Below, piece after piece: positions 15,610-24,873 of a stretch of DNA of 64,000 bases. This DNA is from Gammaproteobacteria bacterium. GTDB taxonomy: Bacteria > Pseudomonadota > Gammaproteobacteria > UBA6002. Where the stretch lies: the NCBI GenBank assembly GCA_013697705.1, contig JACCWJ010000005.1, positions 1 to 64,000 on the forward strand, read 5' to 3'. Position numbers and translations under genes: made by a program. Positions within the stretch are counted from its first letter, which is position 1. Every line of letters begins with the position of its first letter. Under the pieces are notes generated by a model, which worked only from the letters and a program-made list of their open reading frames with translations, was not told the DNA's origin and did no database searches.

Positions 15610-18309
15610 ATGATAACGAAAGAAAATTGGCATGCAATCACGGTCGAGGAAACTTTAAAAAGACTAGATACCACATTATTGGGATTATCTTGGCATCAGG
15701 CTTTGGCTCGTTTAAAAAAATACGGCCCAAATAAAATACCAATTGAAAAAAAACGAACTTTTGGCCACCGAATATTCGATCAATTCAATAACATCCTGAT
15801 ATATATTTTACTCAGTGCTGCTGTTATTACTGCATTATTACAGCATTGGATTGATACCAGTGTAATACTCAGTGTCGTTGTTATCAATGCTATTATTGGT
15901 CTCATTCAGGAAGGAAAAGCTGAAAAGGCCTTAGAGGCCCTTAAGCAAATGTTGCCATTATATGCCAATGTCATTCGATCTGGGAAAAGAGATCGAATTC
16001 TGGCTGATGAGTTAGTGCCTGGCGATATGGTTTTATTGCGTTCTGGAGATAAAGTTCCTGCCGATTTACGCTTAGTCAAAACGGCTAATTTACAAATTCA
16101 AGAAGCTTTATTAACAGGTGAGTCAGTCCCCGACCAGAAACATACATTCCCTGTTCAAGTAAATACCCCTCTTGCTGATAGAAGCTCAATGGCTTATTCA
16201 GGAACATTTGTCACTTATGGAACAGGGATGGGTATTGTGGTGAGCACTGCTAAGAACACAGAGGTTGGTCATATTTCTACTTTATTAACGGGCTTGCCCA
16301 AGCTAACCACCCCCTTATTACAGCAAATGAATAAGTTTGCACGATGGTTAGCCATAATTATTTTGTTATTTTCACTATCGATATTTTTGTTTGGTGTGAT
16401 CTTCCGCCAATATCCTTTGCAAGAGATGTTTTTGGCTACAGTTGCGATTGCAGTATCTGTTGTCCCCGAAGGTCTACCAGCACTCATAACAATTATTTTA
16501 GCAGTTGGTGTTACACGAATGGCGCGACGTAATGCTGTTATTCGTCGCTTGCCTGCTGTTGAAACACTAAGTTCTGTGACAGTCATTTGTACGGATAAGA
16601 CCGGAACACTCACGCGCAATGAATTAACAGTGCAAAGAATTATCACAAGTAATCAACAATTTTTTGTCTCAGGAAGTGGGTATAATGACGGTGGTAAAAT
16701 AATCTATAACAACAAGGAAGTCGACATAAATCAGCACCCTGATTTAGCGTTGTTAATAAGGTCATGTGTCTTATGTAACGATGCAGAGTTGAAGAAAGAG
16801 AATCGAGATTGGCATTTATATGGAAATCCTATGGATGGAGCATTATTAGCTTTAGGTTTAAAGGCAGGTATTCAATATAAGGATGAAATGGATATCTATC
16901 ATCGAACAGACACGATACCTTTCGAGTCAATACACAAATTTATGGCTAGCTTGCATCACGATCATAAAGGTAACGCTATTATTTTTGTTAAAGGTGCTCC
17001 TGAAAGAATTTTAGAAATGTGTTCTCATCAGAAAAAAAACCAAAATATAGAAAGTATCGATAAAAATTATTGGCAATCACAAATCAATCATTTAGCAGAA
17101 ACAGGAATGCGTGTTCTTGCTTTTGCTTATTGTTCAGCAAATAGGAAATATGTATCTCTTTTATTTAAAGATGTTGAAAAAAACCTTATTTTTTTAGGTC
17201 TAGTTGGACTCATCGATCCCCCTAGAATTGGGGCCCGTGAATCGGTTATCGATTGTCAAAAAGCAGGTATTCGCATCAAAATGGTTACAGGCGATCATCG
17301 GGCAACAGCTCGGACAGTTGCCGAGCAGGTAGGTATTAATAACCAACATGTTCTGGTAGGTGAAAATCTTGATGCCATGGATGATACGATGTTAGAAAAA
17401 TGGGTAGATAATGTCGATGTTTATGCTAGAACAACTCCTGAACACAAACTCCGCTTGATCACAGCGCTAAGAAATAAGAATCATATTATTGCAATGACTG
17501 GTGATGGAGTGAATGACGCTCCTGCATTACATCATGCTGATATTGGTATTGCAATGGGTTACAAAGGTACTGATGTCGCTAAAGAAGCGGCAGAGATTGT
17601 TTTAATAGATGATAATTTTGTTTCTATTAAACATGCTGTTGAAGAAGCTAGGGTTGTTTATGAAAATTTAAAAAAAGCACTTTTATTTATCCTCCCTACC
17701 AATGGTGGTGAAGGCCTTTCTATTTTCTTTGCGATCTTATTAGGTTATACATTGCCAATTACTCCACTGCAGATTCTTTGGGTGAATATGATAACCACTG
17801 TGACACTCGGTTTAGCATTAGCATTTGAACCACCGGAGCGCCACATTATGAGGCAGCTACCTCGAAATCCAAAAGAATCTCTATTTACTCCATTTCTATT
17901 ATGGCGCATTAGTTTTGTTTCGTTTTTTTTTGTTTGTAGTATATTTGGGTTATTTATCTATGAGATAAAAAGTGGTCTGGATATTTTTTGGATAAGAACT
18001 ATGGTTGTCAACATGTTAGTTCTTGCAGAAGCTATATATGTAATCAATTGCCGAAAAATCTTTGATTCTGTGTTAAATAAAGAAGGTTTGCTGGGGAGCA
18101 AACCTGTTTTGATTTCCATTCTTTTAGTTTTAGTTTTGCAGATTTGCTTTACCTATTTGCCTGCCATGCAATTTTTTTTTGAAACTAAGCCTATTAGTTT
18201 AAATCAGTGGAGTCTAATATTTATTATCGCCTTAAGTTTATTTTTAATAATTGAATTTGAGAAAACAATTGCTCGGCGCTTTTTAAAGCTATATTCAAGG
18301 AAACAATAA
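15610..18309 (+). CDS. P-type cation-transporting ATPase (P2-like)
   Basis: The protein of about 899 residues has the full P2-ATPase layout: cation-ATPase N-terminal domain (residues 1-75), actuator with LLTGESVPD (TGES near 170), a transmembrane 4 segment containing PEGLPALIT, phosphorylation site ICTDKTGTLTRN (Asp near 329), nucleotide domain with the KGAPERI motif, hinge TGDGVNDAPAL (near 631) and six C-terminal membrane helices. PEGLP fits Ca2+/Mn2+ or Na+/K+ type pumps rather than heavy-metal ones; the ion is unproven. The ATG at 15610 follows AGGGAAAAGTG. A scrap of the same gene lies at 6130-6232. The next gene begins five bases after the stop. Confidence 0.9.
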   Translation: MITKENWHAITVEETLKRLDTTLLGLSWHQALARLKKYGPNKIPIEKKRTFGHRIFDQFNNILIYILLSAAVITALLQHWIDTSVILSVVVINAIIGLIQEGKAEKALEALKQMLPLYANVIRSGKRDRILADELVPGDMVLLRSGDKVPADLRLVKTANLQIQEALLTGESVPDQKHTFPVQVNTPLADRSSMAYSGTFVTYGTGMGIVVSTAKNTEVGHISTLLTGLPKLTTPLLQQMNKFARWLAIIILLFSLSIFLFGVIFRQYPLQEMFLATVAIAVSVVPEGLPALITIILAVGVTRMARRNAVIRRLPAVETLSSVTVICTDKTGTLTRNELTVQRIITSNQQFFVSGSGYNDGGKIIYNNKEVDINQHPDLALLIRSCVLCNDAELKKENRDWHLYGNPMDGALLALGLKAGIQYKDEMDIYHRTDTIPFESIHKFMASLHHDHKGNAIIFVKGAPERILEMCSHQKKNQNIESIDKNYWQSQINHLAETGMRVLAFAYCSANRKYVSLLFKDVEKNLIFLGLVGLIDPPRIGARESVIDCQKAGIRIKMVTGDHRATARTVAEQVGINNQHVLVGENLDAMDDTMLEKWVDNVDVYARTTPEHKLRLITALRNKNHIIAMTGDGVNDAPALHHADIGIAMGYKGTDVAKEAAEIVLIDDNFVSIKHAVEEARVVYENLKKALLFILPTNGGEGLSIFFAILLGYTLPITPLQILWVNMITTVTLGLALAFEPPERHIMRQLPRNPKESLFTPFLLWRISFVSFFFVCSIFGLFIYEIKSGLDIFWIRTMVVNMLVLAEAIYVINCRKIFDSVLNKEGLLGSKPVLISILLVLVLQICFTYLPAMQFFFETKPISLNQWSLIFIIALSLFLIIEFEKTIARRFLKLYSRKQ

Positions 18310-18313
18310 TTAG

Positions 18314-18928
18314 ATGAATTTAGGCGTTTTCAATAGTGTAATTATCATCTTATTTTTAGTTGTTGCAATAATCGTTCTATTTCGTCGCCATAAATTACCA
18401 TCTATTTTCGGTTACTTATTCGTTGGTAGTTTGGTTGGTTCACATGCCTTAGATTGGCTTCGAGATGTTAAAAATATCACCCAACTAGCAGACTTTGATG
18501 TAATGTTTTTGATGTTTACAATTAAATGTAATGAAAAAATTGCAGAGACTATTTTGCGAAAAATTTTCCCAAAGAAAATGGAAAAATCTAAGATAAAGCT
18601 TGCACAAGTGCCTTTTGACCATAAAAATCATGTCACTTTACCCGAAAATGTCTATGCAGTTGGTCTGACAATTAAAGAATTAGCTTTGGAGAAAAATGGG
18701 GTTTTATTGGCTCGATCAATCACGACGTTGTTGAGAGTTTTCATTTCTCATCGAGCACTCGATTACAAGTTGGGGATACTTTACGACTTTATGGGTCACA
18801 AGCTAATCTTGGAGAGGTTGAGCAATATCTTATTGAAGGGAATGATTTTTAATTTTAGGAAAAATGATGAAAAATGTGATTTCTTTTGCAGAGTTAAGTC
18901 TAAAAGATTTGTTAGAAGTTGGGGGTAA
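18314..18928 (+). pseudogene. Kef-type cation:proton antiporter, large internal deletion and frameshift
   Basis: The first 70 residues form the opening membrane helices of a KefB/CPA2 antiporter (IIILFLVVAIIVLFRRHKLP, IFGYLFVGSLVG). The frame then jumps directly to a TrkA-C-like region (HKNHVTLPENVYAVGLTI, KELALEKNGVLLARSIT), so about ten membrane helices and the TrkA-N domain are missing. Near 18735 a frameshift garbles the TrkA-C end; in another frame it would read YGSQANLGEVEQYLIEGNDF. The open tail overlaps the ppsA start and is accidental. Confidence 0.75.
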
Positions 18929-21221
18929 AAATGCCTCACTTGGGGAAATGATAAAACATTTATCCATTGTAGGTGTTAAAGTTCCAAATGGTTTTGCAAC
19001 GACAGTTTCGGCCTACCAGCTATTTCTATCACAAAATAACTTAGATAATAAAATTTATTCTGTGCTGAATTCATTAAATACGAAGAAACTTGAATCGCTA
19101 AAAAAAACAAGTGAAAATATTCGTCAATGGATTTTAAGCACGCCATTTTCCCTTGAATTTGAAAAGGATGTTATCCAGGCTTATACAAACTTTAATGATG
19201 GAAAAGAGATTTCTGTTGCTGTACGTTCATCTGCTACATCCGAAGATTTACCTGAAGCCTCGTTTGCTGGTCAACAGGAATCTTTCTTAAATATTTGTGG
19301 TTCAAAGGATGTTTTGCTCGCAATAAAAAAAGTATTTGCTTCATTGTTTACCGAGCGCGCGATTATGTATCGTATACATCATGGTTTTGATCACGCAAAA
19401 GTAGGTATTTCTGCGGGTATTCAACGTATGGTCAAATGTGATCAAGGTGTTAGTGGGGTGATGTTCACTTTAGATACGGAAAGTGGATTTGATCAAGTGA
19501 TTTTAATTAATGCTTCTTATGGCTTAGGAGAAGCCATTGTGCAAGGCAAAGTAAATCCGGATGAATTTTGTGTGCACAAACCTACCTTACTAAAAGGGAA
19601 ATTTGCTATTTTGCGTAGGCAGTTAGGTGAAAAAGAAATTAAAGTTGTTTATTCCAACCAAGGTGATTCAAAAGAATCACTTAAAATTATTCCAGTCACT
19701 AAAGAACAACAAATACAATTCTGTATTAAGGATCAGGATATTTTAATACTTGCTAAACAAGCATTACTTATTGAGCAGCATTATGGACGAGCGATGGATA
19801 TTGAGTGGGCCAAAGATAGTGTTGATGGTGAGTTATACATTTTGCAAGCACGTCCTGAAACAGTGCAAAGTCTCAAAAAAGAGCAATATATTAAGAACTA
19901 TCATATTCAAGGAAGAAGTGATGTTTTAACTATTGGTCGTAGTGTTGGACAGAAAATAGGTCAGGGGATTGCGCGTATCATTGCTGACCCCAAAGATATG
20001 CACGAGCTGCAAACGAAAGAAGTATTAGTAACTGACATGACAGATCCCGATTGGGAACCAATTATGAAGCTTGCATCTGCGATTGTCACTAATCGGGGTG
20101 GGCGTACTTGCCATGCAGCCATTGTTGCTCGTGAGTTAGGTATTCCAGCGATTGTGGGTTGTGGCAATGCCACATCAAAAATTATTTCAGGTCAAGAAGT
20201 GACGGTGTCTTGTGCCGAAGGTGAAAAAGGTTATGTTTATGATGGGCTATTAAAATATCAAGAAGAAAAAATTGCCGTATCAAATATGCCTAAGCTGAGC
20301 ATAAAATTATGTATTAATTTGGGAAATCCTGATAAAGCATTTTCATTACAATATTTACCAAATGATGGTGTGGGATTAGCTCGCATGGAATTTATTATTA
20401 GTCAGATGATTGGCATTCATCCTAATGCAATTTTAAACTTGGAAAAATTACCAGATGCAATTCGTGAAGAGGTGATTGATAAAACAGCTGCTTATGAATC
20501 CCCGAAAGAGTTCTATATTGAAAAGTTGCGTGAAGGCATGTCGACCATTGCTGCAGCATTTTATCCCAAACAAGCTATTTTCCGTTTCTCAGATTTTAAA
20601 TCGAATGAGTATGCCAATTTGTTAGGTGGGAATGAGTTCGAGCCTAAAGAAGAAAATCCAATGTTAGGTTTTCGTGGAGCTTCACGTTATATTTCTGACA
20701 ATTTTAAAAATTGTTTTGCATTAGAGTGTGAAGCTTTTAAACGTGTACGAAATGATATGGATTTAACTAATGCTCAAATTATGATTCCTTTTGTACGGAC
20801 CATAACTGAAGTTAAAAATATTATTGGATTAATGACAAGTTATGGATTGACTCGAGGTGAGAATGATCTAAAAATCTATATGATGTGCGAAATACCTTCA
20901 AATGCATTACTCGCTGAAAAATTTTTAGAATTTGTGGATGGTTTTTCTATTGGTTCAAATGATTTAACGCAATTAACTTTAGGTTTAGACCGGGATTCAG
21001 AATTAGTGGCATCGCTTTTTGATGAAAGAGATGATGCTGTAAAGCTATTGTTACACTATGCAATCTCCGCTTGTAAAAAAGCAAACAAATATGTAGGGAT
21101 ATGTGGTCAGGCTCCCTCTGACTATCCAGAGTTGGCACGATGGCTGATGGAAGAAGGAATCGAAAGCATTTCATTAAATCCGGACTCAATTATTAATACG
21201 TGGTTATATTTGGCTAAATAA
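18864..21221 (+). CDS. ppsA: Phosphoenolpyruvate synthase
   Basis: The enzyme converts pyruvate, ATP and water to PEP, AMP and phosphate. Its 785 residues match the family length. Seen in order: the N-terminal ATP-grasp domain (GGKNASLGEMI near 20; VRSSATSEDLPEASFAGQQE near 120), the swivelling domain with the phosphohistidine motif NRGGRTCHAAIVARELGIPA (His about 417), and the PEP-binding barrel ending in VGICGQAPSDYPE with the conserved Cys. AGGAAAAATG provides the ribosome site; ATG 18867 is an equal alternative start. It precedes hypA by 38 bases and may share transcription with the hydrogenase cluster. A scrap of its 5' end lies at 7981-8037. Confidence 0.95.
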   Translation: MMKNVISFAELSLKDLLEVGGKNASLGEMIKHLSIVGVKVPNGFATTVSAYQLFLSQNNLDNKIYSVLNSLNTKKLESLKKTSENIRQWILSTPFSLEFEKDVIQAYTNFNDGKEISVAVRSSATSEDLPEASFAGQQESFLNICGSKDVLLAIKKVFASLFTERAIMYRIHHGFDHAKVGISAGIQRMVKCDQGVSGVMFTLDTESGFDQVILINASYGLGEAIVQGKVNPDEFCVHKPTLLKGKFAILRRQLGEKEIKVVYSNQGDSKESLKIIPVTKEQQIQFCIKDQDILILAKQALLIEQHYGRAMDIEWAKDSVDGELYILQARPETVQSLKKEQYIKNYHIQGRSDVLTIGRSVGQKIGQGIARIIADPKDMHELQTKEVLVTDMTDPDWEPIMKLASAIVTNRGGRTCHAAIVARELGIPAIVGCGNATSKIISGQEVTVSCAEGEKGYVYDGLLKYQEEKIAVSNMPKLSIKLCINLGNPDKAFSLQYLPNDGVGLARMEFIISQMIGIHPNAILNLEKLPDAIREEVIDKTAAYESPKEFYIEKLREGMSTIAAAFYPKQAIFRFSDFKSNEYANLLGGNEFEPKEENPMLGFRGASRYISDNFKNCFALECEAFKRVRNDMDLTNAQIMIPFVRTITEVKNIIGLMTSYGLTRGENDLKIYMMCEIPSNALLAEKFLEFVDGFSIGSNDLTQLTLGLDRDSELVASLFDERDDAVKLLLHYAISACKKANKYVGICGQAPSDYPELARWLMEEGIESISLNPDSIINTWLYLAK

Positions 21222-21259
21222 CGTTTGTCAATTAGAGATGAGCAGTAGAGATAAACATT

Positions 21260-21601
21260 ATGCATGAACTTTCACTGTGTAAAAACATCATTGATATAGT
21301 TGAAGAACAATCAAGGAATCGATCAGTAAAAAAGGTGAAGGCAATATATCTTGAAATTGGGGAGTTAGCACTGATTGAGAAATCTGCGTTAACATTTAGT
21401 TTTGAGCTGGTAGCAAAAGGTACAATTGCTGAAGGTGCTATTTTATCTATTACGGATGTTCCGGCGAAAGGATTATGTGATTACTGTGGGGTTTTTGTTA
21501 CTATAAAGCAACGATTTGATCCTTGTGTTCATTGTGGCAACTTTTCTTTAAAAGTCATACAAGGCGATGAATTGCGAATTAAAACAATGGAGGTTGAATA
21601 A
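21260..21601 (+). CDS. hypA: Hydrogenase nickel-insertion protein HypA
   Basis: The 113-residue protein opens MHELSLCKNI, with the nickel-binding MHE motif. It carries the structural zinc site CDYCG then CVHCGN in its C-terminal half. It delivers nickel with HypB to the large subunit precursor. Its stop overlaps the hypB ATG by one base (TAATG), showing tight coupling. Confidence 0.95.
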   Translation: MHELSLCKNIIDIVEEQSRNRSVKKVKAIYLEIGELALIEKSALTFSFELVAKGTIAEGAILSITDVPAKGLCDYCGVFVTIKQRFDPCVHCGNFSLKVIQGDELRIKTMEVE

Positions 21602-22395
21602 TGTGTGGAATTTGTGGATGTAATGATCAAGAAAGTGCGCTTCACGATCACGGAAAAGAAAGTCTTGATCATAAACATTCGCATGCTCATTCTCACGATT
21701 CTCATGAAGAGAATCGTTTGTTTCTAATTGAGCAGGATATTCTGAGCAAAAATAACAAATTTGCTGAAGATAATCGCCGTTATTTTTCAGGTCAAAAAAT
21801 TTTGGCTCTTAATTTACTTTCAAGTCCTGGATCTGGAAAAACAACCTTGTTAGAAAAAACTATTCCTGCATTAAAAAATCAGTTCAATATAGCGGTTATT
21901 GAAGGAGACCAGCAGACAGATTGCGATGCAGAGCGCATAAAAGCAACAGGTGTCCCTGTGGTTCAAATTAATACAGGTAAAGGTTGTCATCTTGATGCGC
22001 ATCAAGTTGGCCACGCAACCCAGAAATTAACGGTTGAAGATAAAACGATATTATTCATAGAAAATGTAGGTAATTTAGTTTGTCCTTCACTATTTGATTT
22101 AGGTGAAAGCCAAAAAATTGTCATTTTATCTGTCACAGAGGGTGTAGATAAACCCTTAAAATACCCTGATATGTTCTATGTAGCAAATTTAATGATAATT
22201 AACAAAATTGACCTGCTTGAATATGTTGATTTTAATGTTGAAAAATGTATTGAGTATGCACATAGAATCAATCCAGATCTTCAAGTCATTACTTTGTCAG
22301 CGACAAAAAATAAAGGTTTGGAGAATTGGTATGAATGGTTAATGAATGAACATAAAAAATTATTTAGTGTTCATCACCATTCAACCGCTTTCTGA
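21601..22395 (+). CDS. hypB: Hydrogenase maturation GTPase HypB
   Basis: The 264-residue GTPase inserts nickel. The N-terminus has the high-affinity nickel motif CGICGCN, followed by a His-rich stretch (residues about 14-37 with nine His) thought to store nickel. The P-loop is SSPGSGKTTLLEK near residue 72. IENVGNLVCP and the NKIDLLEYVDF segment complete the G domain. The stop overlaps the hypF start (TGATG). Confidence 0.95.
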   Translation: MCGICGCNDQESALHDHGKESLDHKHSHAHSHDSHEENRLFLIEQDILSKNNKFAEDNRRYFSGQKILALNLLSSPGSGKTTLLEKTIPALKNQFNIAVIEGDQQTDCDAERIKATGVPVVQINTGKGCHLDAHQVGHATQKLTVEDKTILFIENVGNLVCPSLFDLGESQKIVILSVTEGVDKPLKYPDMFYVANLMIINKIDLLEYVDFNVEKCIEYAHRINPDLQVITLSATKNKGLENWYEWLMNEHKKLFSVHHHSTAF

Positions 22396-24623
22396 TGAAA
22401 ATGTCGGAACGTTGGCAAATAATTATAAGAGGGAGGGTTCAAGGCGTAGGCTTTCGTCCTCATGTATATCGTGTTGCTTGTGAATTAGGGTTGACAGGTT
22501 GGGTTCGAAATAATGCAGATGGTGTTGTAGTTGAAATTCAAGGTAAATGTACTCAAGTTTTTTTGGACAAAATTACGCATACTTTGCCTCCTCTAGCTCA
22601 AATTGATTCATTGCATAGTTTTAAATTATCTTTGAAATTATCGGAACAAAAATTTTCAATCATTGAAAGTGTTGCTGGAAAAATACGGACTCAGATTTCA
22701 CCGGATATTGCTATCTGTGAAGCTTGTTTAAGAGAATTATTTAATCCACAAAGTCGTTTTTATTTGTACCCATTTTTAAATTGTATGCATTGTGGTCCAA
22801 GATTAACGATAACTCACCAACTTCCTTATGATCGTGCACAAACCTCTATGTCGAAATTTCATTGGTGTGGAGAGTGTAAAAATGAATATTCTGATACTGA
22901 AAATCGCCGTTTTCATGCGCAACCTGTTGCGTGCACAAAATGTGGACCACAACTTACTATGCCTATTCCTGAGATTGTTGGACGCCTTCAAGCGGGTGAA
23001 ATTCTTGCCATAAAAAGTTTGGGAGGCTATCAATTAGTTTGTGATGCACGCAATGAAAAAACTATTAGGAGAATGCGTGATAGAAAAAAACGTAAGGCCA
23101 AACCCTTTGCGCTCATGGTAGCAAATGTTGCGAGCGTTCGAAGTATTGCAAATTGCGATGGTGAGGCAGAAAATTTGTTAACTAGTTGGTCTCGACCCAT
23201 CGTGCTCTTGTCTAAAGGCTCTGATTTTTTGCCAGAAATTATCGCGCCTCATCTCTCACATTTTGGTGTTATGCTACCTTATACACCACTTCATTACTTA
23301 CTGTTTCATGGGTTTGCAGGTTTTCCTGAACAGTTAAATTGGTTAAGGGAGAAACAAACAACTGTTCTCATTGTGACAAGTGCAAATACACACAATAATC
23401 CTTTGTTGATAAAAGACGATGATGCTCAAATTGAACTACGAAATATTGCTGATACGATTATTTCTTACAACCGTGAAATTTTAACTCGCGTAGATGATTC
23501 AGTTTTGTGTCTTGTCAATAAATCCCCCTTGTTTATAAGAAAAGCAAGAGGATATGTCCCTAATGCAATTAAATTACCTTATGCGATTCCACCCACATTA
23601 GCTGTTGGTGGTCATTTAAAAAATACGGTGTGCATTACGCGTGGTGATGAAGCATATGTTTCGCAACATATAGGTGATCTAGAGAATGTAGCAACGATTG
23701 ATTTTTTTCATGAAACAATTATGCACTTACTGAAAATATTAGATGTTCAACCTGAATATGTCGCTCATGATTTGCATCCCAATTTTTATAGTACGCGTTT
23801 TGCAAAAGATTATGGTCTTCCTGCCATTGCGGTTCAGCATCATCATGCTCATTTAGCAGCAGTTGCAGCGGAACACCATGTGCTGGATCCTGCACTGGGT
23901 TTAGCATTGGATGGTTATGGTTACGGTGATGATGGGAGCGCATGGGGTGGGGAATTGATGTTAATCAATGACGCAACATACCAACGACTTGGATCTTTGT
24001 TGCCCATGGCGCAACCCGGGGGTGATGTAGCGGCAAGAGAACCTTGGCGTATGGGTGCCAGTATTTTGCATCAATTAGATTGTCAGTTGGAGGCGTTTAA
24101 GAGATTTAGTCCAAATTTTAATATAAATATCATCCTGCAGATGCTTCAGAAGCGAATAAACTCGCCCATGACAAGCAGTTGTGGCCGTTTATTTGATGCA
24201 GTAAGTGCGTTGCTTGACGTAGAATACATAACTCAATATGAAGGACAAGCAGCTATGATGCTGGAAAGTTTAGTAACGACACCAAAATCGTTGGAAAACG
24301 GCTGGAAAATTGATGATAATAATCTGAATATATTACCGACTATTCGTTATTTACTTCGTTGTGATTCAGTTGAAGGTGCGAATATCTTTCATGGTACTCT
24401 CATTGTGGCGTTAGTAGAATGGGTAAGGCATTGGGCTGAAAAATTGCAAATAAAAAAAGTACTATTAGCTGGGGGTTGTTTTTTAAATCAAGTTTTAGCC
24501 GAAGGTTTAGTTAAAGGTTTACTTGCCAATGGCCTTTCTCCTTTGTTACCTAAACAATTACCGCCTAATGATGGCGGATTAAGCTTAGGTCAAGCATGGG
24601 TAGTTGGTAATAGATATAAATAG
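22395..24623 (+). CDS. hypF: Carbamoyltransferase HypF
   Basis: The 742-residue protein makes the thiocyanate/cyanide precursor for the active-site iron from carbamoyl phosphate, together with HypE. Domains: acylphosphatase (residues 8-95, GRVQGVGFRPHVYRVA), paired zinc fingers (CEACLREL, CMHCGPR, CGECKNEY, CTKCGPQ; about 108-190), YrdC-like (200-380) and Kae1/carbamoyltransferase (390-740) with the metal ligand segment QHHHAHLAAV near 480. Length is normal. ATG at 22395 is coupled to hypB; a second ATG at 22401 is possible. Confidence 0.95.
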   Translation: MKMSERWQIIIRGRVQGVGFRPHVYRVACELGLTGWVRNNADGVVVEIQGKCTQVFLDKITHTLPPLAQIDSLHSFKLSLKLSEQKFSIIESVAGKIRTQISPDIAICEACLRELFNPQSRFYLYPFLNCMHCGPRLTITHQLPYDRAQTSMSKFHWCGECKNEYSDTENRRFHAQPVACTKCGPQLTMPIPEIVGRLQAGEILAIKSLGGYQLVCDARNEKTIRRMRDRKKRKAKPFALMVANVASVRSIANCDGEAENLLTSWSRPIVLLSKGSDFLPEIIAPHLSHFGVMLPYTPLHYLLFHGFAGFPEQLNWLREKQTTVLIVTSANTHNNPLLIKDDDAQIELRNIADTIISYNREILTRVDDSVLCLVNKSPLFIRKARGYVPNAIKLPYAIPPTLAVGGHLKNTVCITRGDEAYVSQHIGDLENVATIDFFHETIMHLLKILDVQPEYVAHDLHPNFYSTRFAKDYGLPAIAVQHHHAHLAAVAAEHHVLDPALGLALDGYGYGDDGSAWGGELMLINDATYQRLGSLLPMAQPGGDVAAREPWRMGASILHQLDCQLEAFKRFSPNFNINIILQMLQKRINSPMTSSCGRLFDAVSALLDVEYITQYEGQAAMMLESLVTTPKSLENGWKIDDNNLNILPTIRYLLRCDSVEGANIFHGTLIVALVEWVRHWAEKLQIKKVLLAGGCFLNQVLAEGLVKGLLANGLSPLLPKQLPPNDGGLSLGQAWVVGNRYK

Positions 24624-24632
24624 GGAAAATTT

Positions 24633-24851
24633 ATGTGTTTAGCATTGCCAGCAAAAATTACTGAGTTGCTTCCAAATAATAGAGCCATTGTTAATTTAGG
24701 CGGAGTCAAAAAAGAAATATGCATTGATTTGATTGATCAAGTCAAAGAGGGAGATTATGTTATCATTCACGTTGGATATGCTTTAACTAAATTGGATGAA
24801 GTCGAAGCAAAGAAAACATTAGCCATGATACAGCAAATGGCAAGTCGTTGA
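24633..24851 (+). CDS. hypC: Hydrogenase assembly chaperone HypC
   Basis: The 72-residue protein starts MCLALPAKI, with the essential N-terminal Cys after Met that carries the Fe(CN)2CO group with HypD. The ATG follows AGGGAAAATTT, nine bases after the hypF stop. C-terminal VGYALTKLDEVEAKKTL is typical of the family. Confidence 0.95.
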   Translation: MCLALPAKITELLPNNRAIVNLGGVKKEICIDLIDQVKEGDYVIIHVGYALTKLDEVEAKKTLAMIQQMASR

Positions 24852-24873
24852 TGAGATTAAGCTAGAAACAATC

